From assembly GCA_009599575.1 (NCBI GenBank), contig VWND01000001.1, positions 2,914,001 to 2,978,000 on the forward strand: a stretch of DNA of 64,000 nucleotides, in the 5' to 3' direction. Both the position numbers and the translations under genes were made by a program. Shown piece by piece: positions 13,906-24,855 of the stretch. The notes under the pieces were generated by a model, which was given only the letters and a program-made list of their open reading frames with translations, searched no databases and was not told where the DNA came from. Positions within the stretch are counted from its first letter, which is position 1. Every line of letters starts with the position of its first letter. The DNA is from Blumeriella jaapii. Lineage: Eukaryota > Ascomycota > Leotiomycetes > Helotiales > Drepanopezizaceae.

Positions 13906-15600
13906 GAAAAAATTAAATCAAAAATTTAAAAAAAATAAAAAAATTAATTAGCGCCGAATCGATCAACGCATAACCGTTCGCTTTAAAATCGGCGAGCGCT
14001 TTTATTTTATACGAAAAACTATTTTTAATAAATATAACAAAAATTATTAGTAAATCGCTATTAAAAAGTTTCCGAACGTTAAAATAACGCATATCGCGCA
14101 ATACGCCTAAAAAAAAAGCTTTGTTTAAGCCTAAGCGTTTTCTCGACTAGCGGAAAAGCTTTTGATTTTTTTATATACGTTTTAAAAGTCGTTTGAAAAA
14201 GGGTTTTCGTTTTTATTATTATTATCAAAAAGCGAATTTTCGGCCGGCTCGATCTCGTTTATATTTATCAGTTTAAAAAAGCTTTTGAATAAAACCGAAA
14301 ATCGGCCCGTAAAAAATCGTGCAAATTAGCTTTTTTAAACTCTCTGATATAAAATAAAAAACGAGCGTTATCGTTGATCCGATCGAAAAATAAAAACGCT
14401 AAAAAGAGCGTTCTGGCGTAAAAAAAAAGAAAAAACAGCAGAAAGCTGAAAAAAAGTTTGTAAAACACTTGGATTATTTTCGTACGTACGATTTAATTCG
14501 TAATACGCTTTAATTAAAAACTTATTATTTTACTAAATAATAAATTTAATTAAAAAGCGATTCGCGTATAAAATTCGTTTAGCCAATTAATTTTGTTTTT
14601 TTTAACGGACGGCGGTAAACCAATCCTTAAAAATCGTTATACGCGCCTATTTCAAATGCAGCTTTTTTTATAAACGCTTTAGTATTTTATCGCGAAAAGC
14701 GTTTCGAAGCTGTTTATTAATTCGTATTTAAGCGTTCGTTGCGAAAATAGAAAATCGCAGATAAAAGCGCTAAAAATCGTCGTGCGTATTTATTGCAAGC
14801 ATTTTAAACTCGTTTTCGGCCTTTTGAACGTCTGAAAAATCGGCCAAAAAATCGGCGACTTTTTTAATTAATTCTTCGAAAAATATAAAATCGGAACGGT
14901 CTAAGATACGCGAAGTAAAAAACTCTTTTGCTACGCTTTCGGTCTGATCGAATATATAATTTTTGCGAAATCGATCGCTAGCGAAATAATCGTAATAAAA
15001 TTCGAAATTGTCGAAAACTTTAGTTTTTTAATAGCGTGCTTTATAATTTTTATTATTATTTAACTTAAATTTAAAATTCGAAACGCGCTTTATACGAGCG
15101 AATCGAAAGTTAGCAGATAAATAAGAATTATAGCGTTTAAAAAGCGCGCTAAAGTTTTGGCCGTCAGAAAAAAATCCAAAAAAAGTTCGCGAAAAACGTA
15201 AAAGTTAATTTGCAACGTCTGTTAGTTAAAATAAAACGTTGCGAAAAAAAGAAAAGCAGCAGATTCGCGATTAGCAAAAGCACGTTCGATAAATTTTATT
15301 AAACGCTTTAATTAAAAAATCTATCGTAATCGTAAAATCTTTAGAAATTATCGTTTACGCTTTTGCGCTTTTTTTAATTGATTTTGCAAAAATCTTATTT
15401 AAACGCTTTTAGCGCTAAGCTGCAAAAAAAAATAGCAGGCGAAATGGTTAGCGCTTTGTTTTTTTTTTTTGTTTTTTTTTCTTCGGGAGAAAAACTGTTT
15501 TTTTAAAAAAAAAGCTTTTGAAAAAAGCTGTTTTTTCGCTAATTGAAAAAAAAGTTAAAATGTAATAGCAAAAGCTGAAAAGCTTTGCTAAGAAAAAAAT
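13906..15600 (-). pseudogene. A2 gag and protease remnant
   Basis: The frame at 13913-14101 contains KANGYALIDSALINFF. It resembles the retroviral-type aspartic protease loop, but it reads IDSA rather than DSG/DTG in A2, A3 and A4 alike. Upstream (14268-15600) is Gag, best compared with A3 at 16094-17630. Multiple TAA codons interrupt it. Confidence 0.7.
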
Positions 15601-15672
15601 CGTTAAACAAAAGCTATTCTTCGCAAAATGCGGAAATAAGCCTTTTTACGACCGGTCGATCATTTTGGTATA

Positions 15673-15937
15673 TATGACGATTCACTCTGTTGCCACCTCT
15701 CGTGTCACCCCAGCAACTACGTATAGTTGCAAGCTCCCTGGTCTCCTGGTGGGTCTCCTATCAACTATGGAAACTATCATATATATAAGGCTCTTTCCCC
15801 TTAGCAACCTCTGCCTTTTGCAATTGTTAATTCTAAGTAAATATTTTTGTTATAAAACCAAAAGCTCGTTTCATACTATATAAACACAGCGATCAGTTGA
15901 CTAATCTTTCAGCCCTCCGACTAATTAAATCGTCACA
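15673..15937 (+). repeat. 5' LTR of A3
   Basis: 265 bp from TATGACGATTCACTC to ATCGTCACA, one of the cleaner A LTRs. A TATATATAAGG box near 15780 is a likely promoter. It is followed by a leader (15938-16090) that contains ACGCTAGCGACGGCGTAAAC, also seen in A2 and A4. Confidence 0.92.
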
Positions 15938-16093
15938 TTATTAACAATTCTTTTTCTACGCTAGCGACGGCGTAAACTATCTCTTTTTTCGAATTTCTCA
16001 CGGGTCACACTAAGATAATCGACCGGTCGTGAAAAGGCTTATTTCCGCACTTCGCGAAAAATAGCTCTTATTCAACGATCCCCCTTTTAATAA

Positions 16094-17770
16094 AGTTTTT
16101 CAGCTTTTACTATTACATCTCAACCTCTTTTTTAATCAGCGAAAAAGCAGCTTTTCCTAAAAGCTTCTTTTTCTGAAAAACAATCCTTCTCTCGAAAAAA
16201 AAAAAACAAAAAAAAAGGCAGAGCGCTAACCATTTCGCCTGCCACCTTTTCCTTGCAGCCTAGCGCTAAAAGCATTCAGTTGAAACTTTTGCAAAATCAA
16301 TTAAAAAAAGCGCAAAAGCGTGAACGACAATTCCTGGAAATTATACGATTGCGACAAACCTTTTAATTAAAGCGTTTAATAAAATCTATCGAACGTACCT
16401 CTGCTAATCGCGAATCTGCTACTTTTCTTCGCAACGTTTTATTTCAATCAGCAAACGCTGCAAACCAACCTCCACGCTTTTCGCGAATTCTTTTTGAATC
16501 TCTCTTTAACGGCCAAAATCTTAGCGCGCTTTTTAAACGCTATAATTCCTATTTATTTGCTAATTTTCGATTAGCTCGTATAAAACGCGTTCCGAATTTT
16601 AAATTTAAATTAAATAATAATAAAAATTACAAAGCACGCTATTAAAAAACTAAAATTCTCGATAACCTCGAACTCTACCACGATTATTTCGCTGGCGATC
16701 GATCCCGCAAAAATTACATATTCGATCAAACCGAAAGCGTAGCAAAAAAATTCTTTATTCCGCGTATTTTAAACCGTTCCGACTTTACTTCTTTCGAAAA
16801 ATTAATAAAAAAAATCGCCGATTTCCTGGCTAACTTTTCCGACGTTTAAAAAGCCGAAAACGAATTCAAAATGCTTATAATAAATACGCACGACGATTTT
16901 TAGCGATTTTATCTGCGATTTTTTATTTTCGCAGCAAACGCTTAAATACGAATTAACAAACAGCTTCGAAACGCTTTTCGCGATAAAATACCAAAGCGTT
17001 TACGAAAAAAGCTGCATTTAAAATAAGCGCGTACAACGACCTTTAAAAATTAGCTTATCGCCGTCCGTTAAAAAAAACAAAATCAGTTGGCCGAACGAAT
17101 TTTATACGCGAATCGCTTTTTTACCAAATCTATTATTTATCAAAATAATAAATCCTTAACCAAAGCGTATTACGAATCAAATCGTACGTACGAAAATCGT
17201 TCAAATGCTTTATAAGCTTTTCAGCCTTTTATTATTCTTCCTCCTTCTTCACGCCAAAACGCCCCTTTTGGCGTTCTTTCTTTTCGATCGGACCAACGAC
17301 AACGCTCGTTTTTTATTTCATATCAAAAAGTTTAAAAAAGCTAATTTACACGATTTTTTACGAGCCGACCTTCGGTTTTACTTAAAAGCCTTTTTAAGTT
17401 AATAAATATAAACGAAATCGAACCGGCCGAAAATTCGCTTTTTAATAATAATAATAAAAACGAAAACCCTTTTTCAAACGATTTTCAAAACGCATACGAG
17501 AAAGTTGAACGCTTTCCCGCTAATCGAAAAAACGCTTAAGCCTAAGCAAAGCCTTTTTTTTAAGCGTATTACGCGATATACGTTATTTTAATATTCGAAA
17601 ACTTTTTAATAACGATTTATTAATAATTTTCGTTATATTTATCAAAAATAGCTTTTCGTACAAAATAAAAGCGCTCGCCGATTTTAAAGCGAACGGTTAT
17701 ACGTTAATCGATTCGGCGCTAATCAAATTCTTTTTTTTTTTTTTAAAACTTTTAATTCAACTTTTCTCGG
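16094..17770 (+). pseudogene. A3 gag and protease remnant
   Basis: One frame runs from about 16094 through 17560 and is interrupted only by TAA or TAG codons, consistent with mutated Gln codons. It has a Lys/Gln-rich, probably coiled-coil part at about 16255-16380 (LLQNQLKKAQKRE). Then comes a capsid-like part with aromatic and basic residues (FTSFEKLIKKIADFLANF near 16790-16840). The protease loop LIDSA is at about 17704-17718 in another phase. No zinc knuckle was recognised, which is unusual for Gag. No start ATG is visible. Confidence 0.7.
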
Positions 17771-20700
17771 CTTTTTTTTTTATAAAAAAATATAATAAAG
17801 CTCGTAACTATTCAATTATATATTTTACGCTTTTTAATTTTATTATTAACAATCGAATACAATCGTTTATTTCTTTTTTAATTATCAATCTCGAAAATCA
17901 TAGTATGATTCTAAAAAAAACTTAATTGGCCGAACACCAAGTTTTATTAAACTGTAATAAACGCAAACTTTATTAGCCGAAGTTTTACCCCTTTATAGTT
18001 TTTTACGCTCGTTGTATTAAAATCTTTTATTTGCACTTTCGAAAAATTTAATTTCGCTATTAAAACGACGCTGTAAAACGTAACAAAAATCTTAATTAAT
18101 TGTGGCAGACCTACGACGTTATGCGAAGCGCGAAAAAATCGAATTTCACTCGCGGTGCCAATTTCAATAGCGACGCCAATAAAATTATACAAAAAATTAC
18201 ACCATCTTTCCAAGCTGCCGATCTCTTTTTTATTATTTTTTTTTTTCTTTTTTTTTTCTCCTTTCGTTAAAACAGCTTTCTCGTTTTACGAAAAACAATT
18301 ACACCAAAAACCGAAGAAAAGCTTTCGCCGCGATAACCTTTCAGCTTAATATAATCGATAATTTAGACAAGCCACCTTTTAAACCTTTTAAACGACCAGT
18401 TCGAAAACAAATCCTTTAATTTACTGCTTATCCAATTTCCATCTGCCAAATTATTGCATACGCTTTTAAGTTAATTTCCAGAAAAAAAACGGTTAAAATG
18501 TTTTTAATCTTTTTATACGAGATCGACAGAATATTAAACGACTTTACGTATAACACTTTTTTTAAAATCTAATTTCATAATCTTTTCGAACGTTTCAAAA
18601 CCAACGAAATATCGATTTCGATTTTTTTAACCAGCTTAGCAAAGCTAATTTCGAATAAACTTTTTTTCGAATTTTTTTTCCCGAAATACAAAAACCTCGA
18701 ACACGTGTTTTCTAAAGCCGCTAATAACGAGCTAGCTTTTCACCGGCTTTACGATTACAAAATCGAGCTTATTATAAATAAAAAAACGCTAAAATATATT
18801 TTTTTGTATAAAATATCGATTCCAAAGCTCGAAATTGTTAAAACCTATTTACAAAATAACTTTAACAAAGGTTTTATCGAATTTTCCACCGTTCCTTTCG
18901 CTGCTTTAATACTTTTCGCCAAAAAACCCGACGGTTCATTGCGTTTTTGTATCGATTATCGAGCTTTTAATAATATTATTCGTAAAAACCGTTATTCTTT
19001 TTTTTTATCGATAAAACCTTTGTTCGTTTTTCGAAAGCGCGAATTTTTACGAAATTCGATATTCGTTAAGCTTTTCACAAAATTCGAATAAACTCCGCTA
19101 ATAAAAAACTAACGACGTTTCGTACGCGTTACGACGCTTATAAATGCAAAATGCTACCTTTTAGCTTTACTAATAAACCCGCAATTTATCAACGCTATAT
19201 AAACGACGTTTTTTTCGATTATTTAAACGATTTTTGCATTGCATACCTAAATAATATTTTTATTTATTCGTCCGACTTTTTAAAACACGCTATACACGTT
19301 CGCAAAATGCTTTAAAAGCTCGCTAACGCTAAATTACAGGCCGATATTCGAAAGTTTAAATTCAACGTTATTCGGACCCGTTACTTAAGCTTTATTATTT
19401 CGATTAAAAGCCTAAAAGTAAACTTAAAAAAAATCTCCGTAGTCGCCTATTAAAAGCTTTTTACTATTGTAAAAAATGTACAAAGCTTTTTTGGTTTTTG
19501 TAATTTCTACCGACGTTTTATTCGAAACTACGGTATAATTGCAAAGCTTTTGATTTATTTAACCAAAACTAACGTTTTTTTTAATTTCATTTTTAAATAT
19601 TAAAAAAGTTTCGACCTTTTTATACTAGCTTTTATTATTATATCAGTTTTATAATATTACAAGCAAAACCTTTTTTGCATATTAAAAACTAACGCTTTAA
19701 ACGGCGTAATAGCTTTTATGCTTTCGCAATTTTATAATAACGATTAGCTTCCAATCGCTTATTTTAGCAAAACTATAGCTTTCGCAAAACTAAACTATAT
19801 CGTATACGACAAAAAAATACTCGCAATCGTAAGATTTCTAAGCAACTTTCGTATTAAATTAGCTAATTTAATTTATCAAATTAAAATTATTATTAATTAT
19901 AAAATCTTAAAGTATTTTATAACTTCCAAACTTTTAAACGTTCGATAAGCATACTAAACCGAGCTTTTCGCCGATTACAACTTTTTTATTACGTACAAAC
20001 CAAATAAACACAATTTTTTGATTAACGCATTAATACGTCGTACAAGCGAACTCGACCGCTAAAACTTTTTTAAACGTATTCAGCGCTTGCAAACTCTTTT
20101 TCGAACAAATCAGATCGATCACCGCTTTTTAATTAAAAAACTTCGATTTTTCACGGCTTTCGAAACAGCTGTTTTTATCGTTGAAATAGCTGATTTTTTT
20201 CGCATTCCGTATTATTAACTAGCTTTTTTACGCTAATCGCATAACTAGCAGTTTAATAGCTTTTCGAAAAAAAGCTGTACGAAACGCTACAAAAAAAAAC
20301 AACGCTAATAATATTCCGTATATATTTAAACGCGATCTGCTATTATATTACGATCGCTTAATAATATCAAACGTCGATTATTTTCGTTTGGCTTTTATAC
20401 GAAAAATACATAATCAGATTTTTACCGCTTATTTTAGCGTTCGCAAAACTACGCAATTGCTTTCGAATTAATATTATTAACGAGGTATAACAGCTTTCGT
20501 AAAATAATATTATCGCAATTGCTACGCTTATCGAAAAAATTCTGTTTTAAAAAATAAGCGCCCCGGCCTTTTTCAGCTTTTTTCTGTTTTTGACCATTTT
20601 TAAAAACACGTTATAATAAACTTTTGCAATTTCAACAAAAATAAACACGATTACGATAACGTATTTGTAATAATAAATCGCTTTTCCAAGCAGGCTATTT

Positions 20701-21811
20701 CGATTTTTTGCTATAAAAATATCGACGTTCGAAACTTCGCTAAATTATATATATTCCACGTATACAAATATTTTGGCTTTTTAAAAATTATTATTAACGA
20801 TCGTAGCTTTTAATATTAATTTATCTTCTGATTTAAATTAAACAAAATACTCGGTACGTAATTAAAACTTTCGACAGCCGCTTATTCTAAAACCGACGGT
20901 CAAATCGAAATTTATAATTAATATTTGCAAAAACGCTTTCGACTTTTCGTAAATTTTTATTAAAACGATTAAAGCGAATTTCTTTTAATAATGGATTTCG
21001 CTTAAATAATCCTTTTTACGAAAGTCTAAATAGCTTTTTACTTTTTAAAATTGTACACGATTATACTTCTTATACTAATTGAAATTGAAAGCTCGATACT
21101 TTTCTTTCTTTTAATCTTTTATATAAGCTAAACGCAAACGAAGCTCGTGCGTACGCTCGCCGTTATTACGACGCTTAAAACCTCGCCAAATCGCATTTTT
21201 AACAAACCTACGACAAAATAAAAAAAAATGCGAATAAATCTTGCCGCGCGATCGATTTTAACGTTAGCGATTACGTATAGTTCGATATGCGTCTATTTCC
21301 GACCTTCCGGCCTTTTCGCAAGCTCGACAATTTTATAAACGACCTTTTCAAAATTATAGCCAAAATTTTCGACAACGCTTTTAAACTAAACTTTTTTAAT
21401 ATTATAAACGTACATTCAGTTTTTCACGCTAATCGACTGCGTAAAACAGCTGACGATACGCTTTTAAATCAGATTAATTTAGCTTTTGAATCTATTAATA
21501 TAATTAATAAGCTTAAATACGAAATCGAAAAATTAATCGCTTATCGAATGCAGCGGAAAACCTTTTAATACAAAGCTTTTTAAATAGGCTTAAATAAACA
21601 TCTTACGTAGTACTCCGCGTCTGATTTTATATACGCTTCTTTAAAAATGCGCGACTTTTATTTAGCGCATAAAAAGCTTTCCGGTTCTTCTGCAAAACTC
21701 GTAGACTGGCTAAAAGCGTATTCCGAAGGTTTAAACTCGTACGATCACTTGGATAGCGACGTATTAATAAATAAAAGCTCGAGGGCGCGCTTTTTTCGGA
21801 CGGAGAAATAA
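17771..21811 (+). pseudogene. A3 pol remnant: RT, RNase H, integrase, chromodomain
   Basis: RT starts near 18690; the frame at 18705-19091 contains FAKKPDGSLRFCIDYRAFNN. The catalytic motif is YLNN at 19244-19255 (from YLDD). RNase H is at about 19670-19950, with its first Asp changed to Asn (KTNA). Integrase covers about 20300-21480. The frame at 21287-21568 carries the GPY/F-like and chromodomain start. The chromodomain ends with SSRARFFRTEK at a TAA (21809-21811) that touches the LTR. Frameshifts or stops occur throughout. Confidence 0.85.
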
Positions 21812-21858
21812 TGTAACGATTTATTCTATTGCCACCTTTCGTATTATCTCAGCAACTA
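21812..21858 (+). repeat. 3' LTR of A3, first piece
   Basis: The first 47 bp of the A LTR (TGTAACGATTTATTC...) end at AACTA (21854-21858), the left TSD copy of B1. The rest resumes at 34833. Confidence 0.92.
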
Positions 21859-22145
21859 TGTTACGATCCTGGCTAGTGGTATGGCTGCCAGTGGTATGGC
21901 TGCCAGTGGTATGGTTGCTAGTGGTGGTTGCTAGTGGTATGATTGCCGGTGGTGTTGAAATAAGGTTTGGGCACGGACCACCTCGGCCACTAGGCCTCGC
22001 GCTAAGTCACGTGACCCATAAGCGCAACCCATTGTATATAAAGTTCGCGATCCCGAGCATTCTAGCTCGGTGTTTTTTTTTTAATTTATATGCGTACTTT
22101 TTGATTTATATTATTTTTCTGATTATTTTTAAGCTAGCTGTGATA
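21859..22145 (+). repeat. 5' LTR of B1
   Basis: 287 bp, TGTTACGATCC to GCTGTGATA (from TGTGACA). The first third is a run of imperfect 15-bp units like GCCAGTGGTATGGCT. Then come CACGTGACC, a TATATAAAG box and a hairpin (22053-22070) followed by a T run. An open frame of about 95 codons crosses the LTR but is thought fortuitous. Confidence 0.93.
22053..22070 (+). promoter_or_regulatory. Conserved hairpin in the B LTR
   Basis: CCGAGC-ATTCTA-GCTCGG forms a perfect 6-bp stem with a 6-base loop. It lies about 15 bp after the TATATAAAG box and just before TG plus a T run. Its position fits the start of the transcript (R region). The same stem is clean at 34735-34752; in B3 and B6 it has one or two changed bases. 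A role in RNA dimerisation, termination or polyadenylation is only inference. Confidence 0.5.
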
Positions 22146-22379
22146 TAAAAAAAAACCAAACAATCTTCGCTGAAAAGCTTTGTATTTACGATTAAAAACT
22201 CGATTTGCTTTTGCAATTCGAACTTTTTTTAAGCCGCCCGTACCGACGTTTATTTATCGGTGTTTTAATTAAAATTTTCTTTTATTAATTTTGTTTTCAA
22301 AAAAAGCTGAAGTTTTTTTTTTTTATCAATTCGATTTGCTTTTGCAATTCGAATCGCTTTTTTTTAATATTACAATATC

Positions 22380-22892
22380 TTATGCTTTTTTTATAAATCG
22401 ACGCGGCATTCGAAAACGAACGCAATTCGTACGATTCGGCTTCGAATCAGCATTTCCACTTTTTGCTTTTGCTTTTAGCGCTTCCGAATTTCCATTCGTT
22501 TTAAGCTTTTTCGACGATTTTAATAGCGAGTTTTTATTCCACGACTTTTTTACCGAATTATAATTATTTGCAGCCGATTTATTTGCTAAATCTTTTCGCT
22601 TTACGATCGAATCTAAAATCGAATTATACGACGCTGATATTTTAATATTTTCAAACCGACGAATGCTTTTTTTCCGACTGTTTAGCATATTTATCAACGC
22701 TAAAAGATTTACTGCGGCTCAGCAGCTTCAAATCGCTTAAATAATCGCTTAAGTTATTACCGCCGCTCGTTTTCCAACTTTTTTCGCTAATATCGCTTGC
22801 GACGTTTTTTTTTTATTTCGAGCTTCGCGCGTTTTTATCGCAGACTTTTAATTAATTTCCGAATATTATCTTTCCGTTTTCGATTTAGCCAT
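22380..22892 (-). pseudogene. Antisense frame in B1 leader (family B antisense ORF)
   Basis: On the strand opposite to gag-pol, an ATG at 22892 opens a 171-codon frame ending TAA at 22380-22382. The N-terminal third is basic and Ala-rich (reading AKSKT, then KKKTSQAILAKKVGKRAA). Four in-frame stops lie between codons 9 and 60, all explicable as mutated Gln, Arg or Trp codons. From 22697 the frame is uninterrupted for 105 codons: a Ser/Lys/Asn-rich part (SASYNSILDSIVKRKD) and a basic end (CVRFRMPRRFIKKA). The same frame is seen in B2, B3 and B6. No known family recognised. Confidence 0.5.
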
Positions 22893-22938
22893 TTTTCGAA
22901 TCGAATTATTCAAAATCAAATACTTTTGCTACGCTTTT

Positions 22939-23215
22939 TGTTACGATCCTCCCCTGGCTAGTGGTGGTTGCCAGTGGTATGGTTGCCAGTGGTATGATGG
23001 CCAGTGGTATGATTGCCGGTGGTGTTGAAATAAGGTTTGGGCACGGACCATCTCGGCCACTAAGCCTCGCGCTAAGTCACGTGACCCATAAGCGCAACCC
23101 ACTGTATATAAAGTTCGCGACCCCGAGCATTCTAGCTCGGTGTTTTTTTTTCAATTTATATGCGTACCTTTTGGTTTATATTATTTTTTTAATCACCCTT
23201 AAGCTAGCTGTAATA
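22939..23215 (+). repeat. 5' LTR of B2
   Basis: 277 bp; starts TGTTACGATCCTCCCC, ends GCTGTAATA. It has fewer 15-bp units than the 3' LTR of the same element. TATA box and hairpin are present. Confidence 0.92.
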
Positions 23216-23449
23216 TAAAAAAAAACCAAACAACTTTCGCTAAGAAGCTTTGTATCTACGGTTAAGAATTCGATTTGTTTCTGCAATTCGAACTTTTTTC
23301 AGGCCGCTCGTACCGACGTTTATTTATCGGTGTTTTAATTAAAACTTTTTTCTACTGATTTTGTTTCTAAAAAAAGCTGGAATTTTTTTTTTTTATTAAT
23401 TCGATCTGCTTCTGCAATTCGAATCGCTCTTTTTTAATATTACAATATT

Positions 23450-23959
23450 TTATGCTTTTTTTATAAGTCGACGTGGCATTCGAAAACGAACGCAACCTGT
23501 ACGATTCGGCTTCGAATCAGCATTTTTATTTTCTGCTTTTTCCTTTGGCGCTTCCGAATTTTTATTCGTCTTAAGCTTTTTCGACGATTTTAGCAGCGAG
23601 TTATTATTCTACGACTTTTCCACCGAATTATAATTATTTGCAGCCGATTTATTTGCTGGATTTTTTCGCTTTACGATCGAATTTAAAATCGAATTATACG
23701 ACGCTAACACTTTAGTATTTTCAAACCGACGAATACTTTTACGACTGCCTAGCATATCTGCCAACGCTGAAGAATTTACTACGGCCCAGCAGCTTTAAAT
23801 CGCTTAAATAATCGCTTAAGCTATCGCCGCCGCTCGACTTTCAGCTTTTTTCGTTAATATCGCTCGCGACGCTTTTTTTTCATTCCGAGTTTCGCGCGCT
23901 TTCACCGCAGATTTTTAATTAATTTCCGAGTATTACTTTTTCGTCTTCGACCTAGCTAT
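23450..23959 (-). pseudogene. Antisense frame in B2 leader
   Basis: Same frame as at 22380-22892. The start ATG has become ATA at 23959 and stops are present, but the C-terminal end (ending KKA) is still recognisable. It lies between the 5' LTR and gag, opposite to gag-pol. Confidence 0.4.
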
Positions 23960-24009
23960 TTTTCGAATCGAACTATTTAAAATTAAATACCTTCGCTACG
24001 TTTTCAGCG

Positions 24010-24855
24010 ATTATTAAAAAAAAATTAAATATAACGTATGAAAAATAAATATAAAGCTGTTTATTAAAAAGTATTTAAAAAACTTTATATAAAGCATAAA
24101 CCAAGCCAAAGCATATTTCAAATGCATTATTAAAAAAGCAAAAACTATTATTTTAAAACATTTGAATTCCGAGTTTTATAATTAAGCCTAATCGGCCCGA
24201 AACGTTTTTCGCATTTTTAATCAGCGCTTTTTTAATTACAACCGCGTTTAGTCTGCTAAATTGCAATATAACAAATTTTATATAAATAACGGTCAGATTT
24301 ATAATAATTTTCGTTTTTTGTTTATTCGTTACGCAGTTATTAGCAAAATTGCTAAAAATCGTTGGTTTAAAAACATATGCGAAAAGATTATTTTTATTTT
24401 TAAATACGATTTCCGAATGGAAAAGTATAAGATAAATAATAATTATACTGTTTTGAACGAATTCTTGGCCGTTGCGAATAAAAAGTTACGTAATATCCGA
24501 GCTGAAAAAATGGCTTTTGCCCGTCGCATAAGCTATTTTTCTTTTATTATAGCTTTTGCCAATCAGGACTTTAGGCGTACTTCCGGTATTTTTAAAGCTT
24601 TATAGCGTTTTATCTTTCCAGCCTTTTCTGCTCGCACGGCTTTTTCTTTTTTTGGCAAAGATTTTTACGAACGTATAATTGTCATTTTTGCCACTTCCGG
24701 TTTTCTTCGCTTGGCTGCGCGTTTCCTTAGCGCTTGTTATAATTGCGGCAAACCCGGCCATTTCGCAAACGTTTGCTTCGACGCCAAGCTTAATCGTAAA
24801 ATCGCCGAAATAATTATCGACGAAAAGCAAAACGATTTGTTAAAAAACTTTTAAG
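24010..24855 (+). pseudogene. B2 gag remnant with CCHC zinc knuckle
   Basis: The frame at 24261-24605 encodes a long basic, aromatic-rich capsid-like segment. After a TAG (mutated Gln) the frame continues to an intact retroviral zinc knuckle, CYNCGKPGHFANVC (CX2CX4HX4C), at 24735-24776. It ends EKQNDLLKNF at about 24852. The knuckle binds nucleic acid in Gag proteins. Upstream of 24261 several stops interrupt the frame, so the start is uncertain. Confidence 0.8.

Noticed and set aside
21859..22148. Open frame of about 95 codons across every B LTR
   Set aside because: It runs through the U3 repeat, TATA box and hairpin. Its openness follows from the 15-bp unit length and few convertible codons; nothing suggests a protein.
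22291..22563. Sense-strand frame in the B leader
   Set aside because: Hydrophobic Phe-rich sequence typical of the complement of a Lys-rich frame; the antisense reading is more protein-like.
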